Shown here in pieces: positions 1 to 10,804 of a stretch of DNA of 64,000 nt. Under the pieces are notes generated by a model, which made no database searches, was not told where the DNA came from, and worked only from the letters and a program-made list of their open reading frames with translations. Position 1 is the first letter of the stretch, and every line of letters begins with the position of its first letter. The position numbers and the translations under genes were made by a program. Origin of the DNA: Pohlia nutans (lineage: Eukaryota; Streptophyta; Bryopsida; Bryales; Mniaceae); assembly GCA_022496805.1 (NCBI GenBank), contig CM040101.1, forward strand, positions 2,606,501 through 2,670,500, in the 5' to 3' direction.

Positions 1-890
1 AAAAATAGAAATCACATTTTAGTGTAAATTTTATATATTTTAGTTAAATCGTTATTTTATGTTGCAAATAATGTTGCAATATGTGCAAATATTTATATTT
101 CAACTTTTGATTATGACAACCACCCACGGAGTGATTTTTGCAAAAAAAAATGCATTTAAGTTTAGAGATATTTGTATTTGGATGATTATATGAAACACTT
201 GTATTATTTGTTGTATTTTTGTGATTTTTCAAAGTACTTGTAAATTAAAAAAACAAGGCCAATGTTTAGATCTCTAGGAAGAATATTCTTTAGAAAGATC
301 AAGCCTAGAAATTTTTTCCAAATATGAGAACTAAGAAAAGGCAAAATCTCAAGAAGATAGATACAACAGATTTATATCAATAAAAAATAGGAATAAAAAA
401 CAAAATTAAAAATTAAAAGAACATTAAAAAAAATTGGCCACTTGTGAGAATTCTTAAAAAAATATTTCAACAAAGAAATGGTGATTTTCAATTTTCATAA
501 TTGCGTGCACAAGAGAGCCTTGTTTGCACCCTTGTCAGGAGCACAAGATATTTAGTTTCTCCTTGCATCATAGGCATATGACTATATGGAAATTTACATG
601 ACCTCTAGGTTGACAATTTTGGGTGCTTGAAGGTACTCAAAATTATGAAAATTGAAAGTGTTACAAATCAACAAAATCTCATTTTAAATATAAAATTGTT
701 CTTCAAAAATCCGAAAATATACAAATTATAATTAAGAGGGTGACATCCACTTTCAATATAAATTTCGGCTCCATTAGCTCATTACTTCAAAAGTTATGAT
801 ATAATAGAGTTATCCGAAAACAGAAAAGGAGTTTCCTAACTTCTATGGTGTGTTTGCATGTTAATACAATCAATTTTTGACAAGCATTGT
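1..890. other. AT-rich intergenic DNA, nothing recognised
   Basis: Very AT-rich sequence with no convincing reading frame. The only long frame (44-232, minus) is low complexity and has no recognisable motif. No terminal repeats or RNA genes were seen. Confidence 0.5.
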
Positions 891-904
891 TCATGAATAG
901 TTCC

Positions 905-1225
905 TTGGTCCCTTCATGAATAGTCCCTTAGGCTTGGGGGAACTTCCGAACTTGTGGGAACTTCTAGTCATCCTCTAGCAAGGCCCTACGCCACCATGGG
1001 CATAGAACTCGTGTCCCTTCATGAATAGTCCCTTAGGCTTGGGGAACTTGTGGCATATGACTATATTAATTCTTGTACCTCTCCAATGTCTTCGAATGAT
1101 TTTTGTGCCTCTTAGATGTCTTCTTCCACTTCTATATTTTCGTCTTTTATCAATATTGATTCTAGTACCTCTTCAATGTCTTTGAATCATTCTTGTGCCT
1201 CTTGGATGTCTTCTATCACTTGTGT
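905..1225. repeat. Short imperfect direct repeats
   Basis: Two short duplications lie side by side. The phrase TTCATGAATAGTCCCTTAGG occurs near 914 and again near 1018. A second phrase beginning GTACCTCT and ending GATGTCTTCT occurs near 1074-1125 and 1161-1212. They look like local slippage or unequal-exchange duplications with no coding content. Confidence 0.5.
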
Positions 1226-1339
1226 AGTTCTCATTTCTTCACTTTCTTCACATAATAATGATGTAAAATTATATCTATGAAGCAATCTCCTAAATCCATG
1301 TAGTTTTGGAATGTATTACTTCGTGTCAATTCTGGTTTA

Positions 1340-1612
1340 TAATTAATGTAGTTGTCTGATGTGTATCATTCCATGTCAGTTGTGTTTAGTGTGTATCACT
1401 TCATGTCAGTTGTGTTTGGTGTGTATCACTTTATGTAGTTGTGTTTGGTGTGTTTTACTTCATGTCTGTTTGATGTGTATTACTTCATGTTAGTTGTGTT
1501 GGTGTGTATTACTTCGTGTTAGTTGTATTTGGTGTGTATCACGTCATGTCAAGTTTTTGGTGTCTGTGCCACTTCATGTCAATTGTTTGGCGTATATCTC
1601 TTCATATTTTGT
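1340..1612. repeat. Minisatellite, ~30-bp unit, about nine degenerate copies
   Basis: A degenerate unit of roughly 28-32 bp, core GTGTATCACTTCATGTCAGT followed by TGTGTTTG, is repeated head to tail about nine times. Unit length and bases vary (TTACTTCGTGTTAG, ATCACGTCATGTCA and similar), so the array is not recent. Confidence 0.8.
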
Positions 1613-1621
1613 TTGTATATA

Positions 1622-2340
1622 ACGTTGATAACTTGATATCCCCTAGATTGTACATCAGCCATCCACATTCTTAGTACCGCGTTGCAATAGCACGTGCAAT
1701 GTGATAGTTATGGATTTTTGAGTGATTTTTGTCATCATAAATTGAATAAAATTATGACAAATGGAATATATGAGTTTTGATGTCATTCTTGGCATCATCA
1801 GAAAGCTCTCAAAAAGTATGGGTGCACTGAAGTTGTTTCATAGATTTTGAACCTATGGTGTGAAAGTGGATTTTTCGAGGGATTTTTAATCAAATTTTGT
1901 CATCATAAATTGAATTATATTATGGATAAATTATTTTAAAAAGAAAAATCATGGAGAATACACGGGAGGACTAGAAACGCACGGAAACACGGGGAATGCA
2001 AGGAGTACGGGGAACATCTAGAACAACTGCACAGGGCTACACTAGTCTATATATTAACAGAGGTTGTTTGTTTGTTTTGTTGTGTTTGTATTGTTTCGTA
2101 GAGATCTCTCTGACTGTGTGCCTGCAAGCTACGTCTTTTATACCGTCAAAAAGCTCTCAATGAGGAGGGGTGCACCGAGTTTTCTTGTTGCATTTGGACG
2201 TACAATGTGAGAGTTATGGGTTTTTGACTGATTTCATCACCATAAAATGAATTAATTTCTGAAAAATATCAATACGGGAGATTTTGGTGTCATTTTTTGC
2301 ATCCTCGAAAAGCTCTTGGCAAGTAGGGGGCGTTTATATG
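1622..2340. repeat. ~0.5 kb dispersed tandem module (locus 1)
   Basis: One module and the first half of the next belong to the repeat family also found at 16.56-17.64 kb and 22.91-24.46 kb. Marks are GAAAGCTCTCAA followed by GGTGCACC, the phrase TTATGGATTTTTGA, the phrase CACCATAAATTGAATTAAAT, a run of GGAACAC/GGGAACAC motifs, and the end CACACTAGTC (here ACACTAGTC at 2040-2048). The second unit is broken near 2330 by other repeat DNA and its second half resumes near 3708. Confidence 0.65.
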
Positions 2341-3525
2341 GTAAAGTCCACCAACTCCTCTTGGTGCACCAATTACATTTTCGTGCACATTTGTGCACTT
2401 TGAGCATTTTGTCTAAAAAGCTAATTTTCAAACCAATTGAAAAATCATATAGCAATGATTCAATGAAAAATGAGTGAACCAACTTCTAGATTTATGTACA
2501 TAATAACAAATAAATAAAATTTTAGAATGTTAAAATGCTTTTATGTTGAATATTTTGAGTATCAAAAATCCCAGTCTAATAGCAGCTTTACCAATTTATG
2601 ATCAAATTTTGAATGTGAATATAGTTCATGTTTTATTCTATATTAGAAATTTAAAAATAAGCTGACGTGCAAAATTTCATTCTCAAGTACATTCAAAAAA
2701 GAAATCCATCAAAAATTTCTTTTTAAATAGAGGACCAAATAATCCCTTCCAACTAAAACACATTTTAAAATTTAGAATGAAACTTTAATCAATTCAAAAA
2801 AATTGAAAAAATTGGAAGATATTTTTCTTCACATATTTGAACTCTCGAGAAATTCATAGCTCAAAATTCCATCCACAACCCTTTGTTCTCCTTCTCTTCT
2901 AGAGTTTAGAGCGTATATTATGCATAGTGCCAATGCACTAGTTTACCCTTTGTTTCATCCTCCATTGACCCTTTGATGCACATGCATCCATTATATGGAT
3001 GACAAACAGATTGCAACCTTTCTCTTGACTACATCTTGTACGGTTTTTCATATATCCAAATTCTTTTGGTTCTTGTGCTAGTTGACTATCATTTGTACAG
3101 TACAGTATGGTTCTTCAAAATAAGATATTGTGATTTTTTGAAAAGCAACACAATTGGTTTTTGTCAAGTTTCATTCTTAGTTCAAAAAGTGAGACTTTAA
3201 ACATGATTTTCCAAAATAAGTAGAATCATATAATGGAAACCATACCATCTATTAGTGCATATTATTCAATTTCATTACAATATTTTTTAATTTTTTTGTA
3301 TTTATTTGGGATTTTTAATTGAATTTCAAGAGAAATCCATGCAAAAGTAATTAAAAATTTATTGATAAAGAATATGATGAATCCAACTGTACAGATGTGA
3401 TCTCCACATTGACATTTCGAACTTAAATTTGTACGTCAACTCCATTTTTGTTTTTCATCAAACATTTTATAACGAATCTTTGAAAACAATGTTGAATGAA
3501 TTGTGACGTTAAAGGATTAAAATAA
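2341..3525. repeat. Repeat insertion splitting the module, including a MITE relative
   Basis: This stretch separates the two halves of the second ~0.5 kb module. From about 2950 to 3525 it is similar to the TTAA-family MITEs at 9249-10804 and ~33041-33790. Shared phrases are CATCCATATTTTGGATG-like starts, GTTGACTATCATTTGTACAG, TTCATTCTTAGTTCAAAAAGTGA, and an end GACGTTAAAGGATTAA near 3510. Its left end is degraded. No gene was seen. Confidence 0.5.
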
Positions 3526-3699
3526 AATGTCAAATTTTTAATTTTCTATCAAACATTTGTTCTCCTTTATCGGTACGGTCCCTCCTACCACTTTAGATTT
3601 CACATAAATATTTTTCTTTCTCCGGGAATGGATTTTTCAAATTCTCAAAATCCTAAAAATAGTGCATAATGATAAGAATTCTAGTGGACCATACCATAC

Positions 3700-3910
3700 A
3701 AACACCTAGGGGTGCACCAAAGTTGTTTCATAGCTTTTTCACGTATGGTATGAAAGTTATATAATTATAATCAAATTTCGTCACCATAAATTGAATTGAA
3801 TTATGAATAAATAATTCTAAAAACCAAAACAAAAAACAAAAGCAAGAACATGGGAAACACAAGAGGAACGCACGGGAAACACACAAGGAATACATGGGAA
3901 CACGGAACTT
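3700..3910. repeat. Second half of the interrupted ~0.5 kb module
   Basis: GGGGTGCACCAAAGTTGTTT, the CACCATAAATTGAATTGAAT phrase and the GGAACACAAG/GGGAAACAC run match the second half of the modules at 22.9-24.5 kb. It continues the unit that is broken near 2330. Confidence 0.55.
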
Positions 3911-3929
3911 TGAGTCACTAAAGACATAT

Positions 3930-3992
3930 TAAAGACATTTAGTCGTTAAAGACATGTCACATTACACAAGAATTCTACTAGTGAAAGACTCC
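3930..3992. mobile_element. Fragment of the small CACTA-like MITE family
   Basis: GACATTTAGTCGTTAAAGAC, then ATGTCACATT and the end TTCTACTAGTG closely match the right end of the CACTA-like MITE at 20255-20416. Only this end is clear, so it is probably a truncated copy. Confidence 0.45.
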
Positions 3993-4092
3993 TAAGGGCC
4001 GGTTAAGACTATAATGGAGAAGTATATCGGTCAAGAACTTTAGGGAAATGGAGCAATATGATTGGAGGAAATATCGTTCTCCACTGGTTGGG

Positions 4093-4404
4093 GTTTACAC
4101 CATTACAAACTTGGCAAATCATGTTTTTGCAATGATTTACGTATGTTGTTAAGATGAACATGGGTGATTACGTTCGACATACATTTTACATATGCTTATC
4201 GTAGAAAAAACATACGAAGTACATATTACAAACATGTAAATTTTATCATGTTGTGTTTTTTCATGTTTGTAATATGTTGTTCGTACGTTTTTTATATGAT
4301 AAACATACGTAAAATGTATGTCAAACGTAATCATCCCTGTTCATCTCAACAATATACGTAAAACATTGCAAAAACATGACTTGCCAAGTTTGTGATGACC
4401 ACGG
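4093..4404. mobile_element. Foldback element with near-complete palindrome
   Basis: Two arms of about 150 bp (4093-4247 and 4254-4404) are reverse complements with few mismatches. The outer arm reads CAAACTTGGCAAATCATG on the left and CATGACTTGCCAAGTTTG on the right. The centre lies around 4250. Similarity continues weakly for about 30 bp beyond. Transcripts would form one long hairpin, as expected of a foldback MITE. No target duplication was identified, and the short frames inside are by-products of the palindrome. Confidence 0.8.
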
Positions 4405-4768
4405 CCAAGACTTGTCTGGTGGAGAAATTCAAGCATGGATGAGAATATGACATGGTTGTCAACGTGGCAACACTTTTTGCAAAGAGAGTTCTTTGGAGGT
4501 CATGTTTCTCGGGCAACCTCAAAGCCTCAGACAAAAAACTTGGCCTCCAACTTGATTAAAATATTATTATTGTGAACATTCCAAATCTGTCATTTCTAGT
4601 ATAAAGAGTAAAAGTGCAATTCTTTTTAAATATTTTTGCATTTTCAACCATAGGATCTTGTCCTACACTATTACAAGAATGTGTGCAAGTTTTTGTATAA
4701 TTTTTGACTACATAAATTGAGAGATTATAACATTTGAAGTGGAGAGTATTTGTTGGCAAATTTAACCC

Positions 4769-5341
4769 TTAACCCCTAAACGTTCTCACCCTCTCCAAAT
4801 TTGGCAGTTTTCCAAAGATGCATTATAAAATGCAACTAAGAGGGATATTTTCAACTTGATGATTGAATAACAGTTGTACATTATGAATTTTAGATTCTAT
4901 CCATATGGTTAGATCTGCAATTGCTATCACCAATATTTTTCTATAAAATTTGAAACTTAAAATTTGAAACTCTTTTGTAATTTGAATACGAATAAGATAT
5001 TGACAATCTAAGAATGAAATTTGTTGTGATGGGTTGAAATGTAATACTCTAAGTGTAATGATTTTAAGAGATTTTTTGGTTGCTTAATTTTATAAGTAGA
5101 CTTTTTCAAGAGAACTTTTAGACTAAAATCTTTAAAATTTTGGGTGGAACACTACAACATGAAATGAGGCATAAAAATTTCACAGATCATCCCCTTTCTA
5201 ATCGGATCTCACATGCACAAAGCTAACTTCCCATAAAAGTTTAAGTAAAAAATCCACACTACAAAAAGTGCATGATGGGTGAGAAAACAGATTTCAAATC
5301 CGTACATGCAAAATATGCATGGTTGGGCGCTTAGGGGATAA
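4769..5341. mobile_element. TTAA-type MITE, family M1, 573 bp
   Basis: It starts TTAACCCCTAAACG and ends CGCTTAGGGGATAA; the final TTAA is mutated to ATAA. It is noncoding. The same sequence in reverse orientation occurs at 6933-7504 with about 90% similarity by eye, and more diverged relatives lie at 58101-58687 and 30666-31090. Confidence 0.8.
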
Positions 5342-6932
5342 GCGGTCCTACTTATTTTGGGTATAAAAACATCATTGCTTTTGAAATGCTATAGGTCTAA
5401 ATGTATGTGAGATACAAAAAACTCAACTATACAATCTTGTGGTGTAAGTTTTGTAAACGACATGAATTACATTTGGCCCTGTAGATTGCAAGATCATAAT
5501 GTTTTAATGTTAAAAATGGAGGCTAAAATTTTCCTAGCAACACATTGGAGTTGTATTTCTATTTCTAAACCTACTCAAATGAAAAACATTTAAATTATAA
5601 AGTGATTGAAAATAATCATATAAACACATTGGTAAAAGAATATATCATTAAAATAACTAAATGTGTCTGTAAAATGGCTTTGAAATGTCAAAAGGTAACA
5701 AAATAGTTGCAAAAAAGTGATCTTGGGTTGAATCCCCTTCTACTAAAATGCTTCTCAGAAATTCATAACATCTTGGATTAAAGTGAAATTTTAACTATAT
5801 ATACAAACTAGACTAGTATTCACAACTTTTACAACAATTTTTATTAGAAAGGAACACCCTATGAAGGAAAAACAGGCCACCAAAGTTCACTATAATCCAA
5901 AAACACCCAAATTTTGAACATCGAATGATTCCCAAACATTTAGAAACACCTAGAATGAAATGAAAATTTTACCATAATAACTAGACTTCAAGGGGAATGT
6001 AATCCAACAAATTTTTTTATTGAAAACGAACATTGGATGAAGGAGAATCAAGCCCTCAAGGTTGGACTTTTCCTCTTAGTGAAGTTGGCCAGTGGACTTC
6101 AATTTGTGAAGTTGTTCAGAAGACTTCTTAGATTGGTGGTTACACTACAACTAACCAAGATTTTTTAAGGCATTGTTTTATTGTCTTAGTACCATCCTGT
6201 TTGGCATCCCACGGGTTGCCTCAAATAACCATATCTTGAGCAAAACTTCTTGACTGACGGGTGCACTTCTAAACTAGCCCTAAATCTCGACACAACCACT
6301 TGAAAGGATTTGTGAATATCAATACAACCACAACAAAGATCATGCATTTGAACTGCGTCAACTCTAGTATTGGATGTGTTGAGGCCCAGGATCAGGCCGG
6401 GTGACGACGCCACAATCCGGGGAGCTTTGTATGGAAATCGGTGATTTTTTAAAGAAAAATTTATGAAGTTTGGATTTTACTTCTTTTTTTTCACTCGAAA
6501 TCTACCGAATGTCACTATTTTTTCTTGGTCAAAATCCTATATTTGCTTTTACCATTTGGTAAGTTTTCTAGTTTTTGAATTTTACTTCGGCATATTTCCA
6601 AATTTTTGTGTAATAGGTCGGTATTTTTTTTTGCCCTAAACCCAACTAAATGAGTGCAAAATGTTTAGGTTTGAGACTCAGGAGGAACTTAGGAGAGCGC
6701 TCAAGCCTCAGTAAGCGGGAGAGGGGAAAATGAAAGGGGGAACTCATAAATGGGCGGACTTGGGTTGGGCCCTTGGGTCCCATACAATTTGTAGGTTTAC
6801 GTTAGTAAATTTTTCACCCTACTCCTAGTCCCTTCGGTTGTGTACCGATAAAAAAAATAGTGCATTCTGTAAATATCCCAAACTATATGGCTCAATCATT
6901 GTGAAAGAGCTTCCTCATGCAAAGTGCCCTCA
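5342..6932. other. Spacer between two inverted M1 MITEs
   Basis: AT-rich DNA of about 1.6 kb with no supported gene. A minus frame at 6186-6413 (75 codons) has a cysteine-rich stretch (DLCCGCIDIHKSF) but no recognised domain; it may be a worn fragment of mobile DNA. Confidence 0.45.
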
Positions 6933-7504
6933 TTAACCCCTAATCGCTCAACCATGCATATTTTGCATGTACGGATTTGAAATCCGTTTTCTCACCCATC
7001 ATGCACTTTTTGTAGTGTGGATTTTTTACTTAAACTTTTATGGAAGTAAGCTTCGTGCATGTGAGATCCGATTAGAAAGGGGATGATCTGTGAAATTTTT
7101 ATGCCTCATTTCATGTTGTAGTGTTCCACCCAAAATTTTAAAGATTTTAGTTTAAAAGTGCTCTTGAAAAAGTTAACTACTAAAATTAAGCAACCAAAAA
7201 ATCTCCTAAAATCACTACACTTAGAGTATTACATTTCAACCCATCACAACAAATTTCATTCTTAGATTGTCAATATCTTATTCGTAATCAAATTACAAAA
7301 GAGTTTTAAAATTTAAGTTTCAAATTTTATAGAAAAATATTGGTGATAGCAATCGCAAATGAAACCATATGGATAGAATCTAAAATTCATAATGTACAAC
7401 TTTTATTCATTCATCAAGTTGAAAATATCCCTCTTAGTTGCATTTTATAATGCATCTTTGGAAAACTGCCAAATTTAGAGAGGGTGAGAACGTTTAGAGG
7501 TTAA
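6933..7504. mobile_element. TTAA-type MITE, family M1, inverted copy
   Basis: TTAACCCCTAATCGCTC at the left and ACGTTTAGAGGTTAA at the right. The body is the reverse complement of 4769-5341. Its last TTAA is shared with another start, TTAACCCCTAACTGC at 7501, whose far end was not found. Confidence 0.8.
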
Positions 7505-8354
7505 CCCCTAACTGCACAGCCGTTCATTTTTTGGACAATGTACAAAATCCCCATATTGTTTCTCATCCGTGGTGATGTTTTTGCAATGTGGTTTTTCTTA
7601 CATTAAATTTTCAGGTAGTTACTTTCATGTAAGTGAAGTACGGTTAGGAAAAGAATCAAAAATTAATTTACAAAATTTTTATCCGTACTTATTTTGTATC
7701 TAATCCCCTCAAATAATTTTTTTGTATCTAATCCCCTTAAAATTTAATTTACAAAAATTTATTAGATACAAAAAGAATGTTGTAGATGATCACATTTCCA
7801 TGACATCCAAACGGTTGAATTCAATTATAGTGTTGAAATATGTTTAAATTTGATTTCAAAAGAGTTTTTTCGTTTTAATTACATGAAAAATACAAAAATA
7901 CTCATTATCTTATGAATTTTGGAGTGATTGGCCGAAAGTGCATAATGTACAACATCGAATCATCTTTTGCATCATGTGCAATATTTCAATCTATAAAACT
8001 AAGGTTACACAATGCTATGCACAACCATCAACAAATTGAAAATCATAATCTATTGTACCCTTTTGAATCTACTTTCACTTTAACAAATTTATAGTTCCTT
8101 TTCATAACACAATAATATCCTTTCAAGAATAGTGTCCTTTCAATAGTATAATATTATTGAAAGGATATTATTGAAAGGCCAACGACACGACGCCGACACT
8201 GATGACAATTTTCCTTTACAATTTTTCTAGGGTAAAACCCTCTCCAAGTACTCATCGATGGAAATAAGATTTAAAATATGAATAAGTTATTTAAAAGGTG
8301 TGATTTGTTGAAAGAACCATGTATATTTTTGGAAAAAAGAAAGATTGGCAAGTA
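7505..8354. other. AT-rich repeat DNA after a MITE start
   Basis: It begins inside an element opening TTAACCCCTAACTGCACAGC. A short perfect hairpin lies at about 8132-8178 (CCTTTCAATA ... TATTGAAAGG). No gene was seen; the 60-codon frame at 7912-8094 has no features. Confidence 0.45.
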
Positions 8355-8610
8355 TTTATTCAATCTAGTGTAGAACAAACTTTCTTCTTTCTATTTGTTT
8401 AGAAAGTGTTTTTCATAGAAACTTCCAAAATAATTCATTTCAAGTTCTATAGATATAGAAATGGACGTTTTGATTCAATAAACACTTAGGAAGTTAGGAA
8501 TTATCTATAAGCCTTCAAATAAATCAATTTGGAAGTTTCTATGAAAGAATATTTCATAAACAAATAGAAAGAAGAAAATTTACTTTGCTTTTACAATATT
8601 GAATGATGTA
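8355..8610. mobile_element. Foldback MITE, ~250 bp
   Basis: Inverted arms share CTTCTTTCTATTTGTTTA and CATAGAAACTTCCAAA. The left arm is at about 8355-8437 and the right arm at about 8525-8610. The loop is ~90 bp of unrelated DNA. Exact ends and target duplication were not resolved. Confidence 0.65.
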
Positions 8611-8927
8611 AGTGTACTTAGAAAGTTTCTATTATTAAACATTGAGATTTAAAATGCATGTTAAAAGTTTACTTCAAGCACTAAAGCGTTAATCATGACA
8701 TTCTTGAATTGCCTAAGAATCATCTTGTAAAGGAATCTCTTCTGCACATAAAGATACTTATTCTGCACATCACATCTCTATAGTCATATGAATTGGGGGA
8801 CATTGTAAACAACCACTCAGACTCGGGAGGTGTTCATTTTTAACGTTTTTGGACATTGGAAATTATTATATACACAAAATTGGACTCGAGGAAATCAATT
8901 TTGTATATTGTATATGTAATGAAAGAA

Positions 8928-9252
8928 TTAACCCCTAAATGTACCAACCCTTTGAACAGAAGTAGATGCTAGTCTAAATAAATATTAGCATGGCTCAGAT
9001 GTACATGAGGTGTACATGAGAGGACCATTGTAAGCATAAAATCTACCCAACAAATTTCACATACTTGTAGTTGGAGGTCTCTCCAATGTTATCAACAACT
9101 CTCCATCACAAGAGATTTATTGTAATTGGTAGAGAATTTAATAGGCACAAAGGTGACTTGGATGAAAGTCATCCGAGGTTGTATGATAAAGTTGCAAGGC
9201 TTTGAATTTGTTCATGATCCATTTTTTGAGCAATGGGACATTTAGGGGTTAA
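8928..9252. mobile_element. TTAA-type MITE, 325 bp
   Basis: The ends are TTAACCCCTAAATGTACC and GGGACATTTAGGGGTTAA, an inverted repeat of about 16 bp flanked by TTAA. The last TTAA is shared with the next element (start 9249), so two elements abut at one target. It is noncoding. Confidence 0.8.
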
Positions 9253-10804
9253 CCCTTTAGCGCGCCAGCGTCCATATATTGAACGACGAACAAATTAAAA
9301 TGTTTGAATTCCAATCAAAGTGGATAGTTTTCATCCACCAATTTATTTTTTAGTTCTTGTGTAAGTTGACTATCCTTTGTACAGTGTGGATCTTCAAAAT
9401 AGGTTATTATGATTTTTGGAAAAATAACACAATTGGTTTATGTTGAGTTTCATTCTTAGTTCAAAAAGTGAGACCTTAAACATGATTTTCCAAAATAAGT
9501 AGAATCAAATAATGGAAACCATACCATCGTGTGGTGCATGTTATTCCAATTTCATTCCAATATTTTTCGAATTTTATATGTTAATTCAAGATTTTTAATT
9601 GAATTTCAAGAGAAAACCTTGCAAATTTATTTTAAAATTATTAATAAAGAATATGATACGTTCAACTGTACAGGTGTGATCTTCACATTGACATTTACAA
9701 ATTTTCTTTGTACAGTGGGGTACCAATCAAAATGTCGTTTTCGAATTCAGTGAGAAAAATTTCAGTACTGCCAACTTTGAAAGCCTCCCGAGAGCTCAAA
9801 AATTGGTATTTTACCACGAAAGTTTTACCAAAGAATTATCTTTAAGTTAATTATATGTGTGCCAAATTTCAAGGCCAAAAGATTCACCAAAAAAAAGTTA
9901 TTCAAAAGCTACCAACATTGGTAGCTGTGGAAATTTTTTCACTGCTGCCAACTTTGACAGCCTCCCAAAGATTGAATAATTTTTTTTTGCCATGAAATTC
10001 TTGGAACAAAAACCTCTTTATGTTAATAACATATGATAAAAATTTCAAGGCCAAAAGATTAATACAAAAAAAGATATTAACAATCTACCAACATGCCCTC
10101 TAGGTTACAAGTAGTGATTGAGGCAAAAGGAGGACATACACGTTGGTAGATTGTAAATATATATTTTTTGTATAAATTTTTTGACCTTGAAATTTGGCAT
10201 GAATGTTGTTATCATAAAGAGCATGTTGTGCCAAAAATTTCATGGTAAATAGACAATTTCTCAACCGTCAGGAGGGTGTCAAAGTTGGTGTCAAAGTTGG
10301 TGTCAAAGTTGGTAAATATGTTGCCTCAATCACATGTTCGTAGATTGTTAATATCTTTTTTTGTATTAATCTTTTGGCCTTGAAATTTTTATCATATGTT
10401 ATTAACATAAAGAGGTTTTTGTTCCAAGAATTTCATGGCAAAAAAAAAATTATTCAATCTTTGGGAGGCTGTCAAAGTTGGCAGCAGTGAAAAAATTTCC
10501 ACAGCTACCAATGTTGGTAGCTTTTGAATAACTTTTTTTTGGTGAATCTTTTGGCCTTGAAATTTGGCACACATATAATTAACTTAAAGATAATTCTTTG
10601 GTAAAAATTTCGTGGTAAAATACCAATTTTTGAGCTCTCGGGAGGCTTTCAAAGTTGGCAGTACTAAAAAATTTCTCACTGCGAATTCGAAAACGACATT
10701 TTGATTGGTACCCAACTGTACATCAACTCCAATTTTGGTTTCCATCAAACATCTTATAACACTTCTTTGAAAACAGTGTTCAATCAGGACGTTAAAGGGT
10801 TAAT
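9249..10804. mobile_element. TTAA-type MITE carrying a nested 1-kb foldback
   Basis: It starts TTAACCCTTTAGCGCGCC and ends GGACGTTAAAGGGTTAA. Removing the nested element (9715-10716) and one copy of its 6-bp duplication leaves about 548 bp, the usual size of this MITE type. Relatives lie at about 2950-3525 and 33041-33790. Confidence 0.75.
9715..10716. mobile_element. 1,002-bp foldback transposon with TGTACA duplication
   Basis: The arms (9715 to about 10105, and about 10340 to 10716) are near-perfect reverse complements, starting GTGGGGTACCAATCAAAATG and ending in its complement. TGTACA flanks both sides (9709-9714 and 10717-10722), consistent with a 6-bp target duplication. Each arm contains further small palindromes (CTACCAACATTGGTAG). 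The loop has a tandem phrase GTGTCAAAGTTG near 10277-10310. It is noncoding; superfamily is not assigned. Confidence 0.8.
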
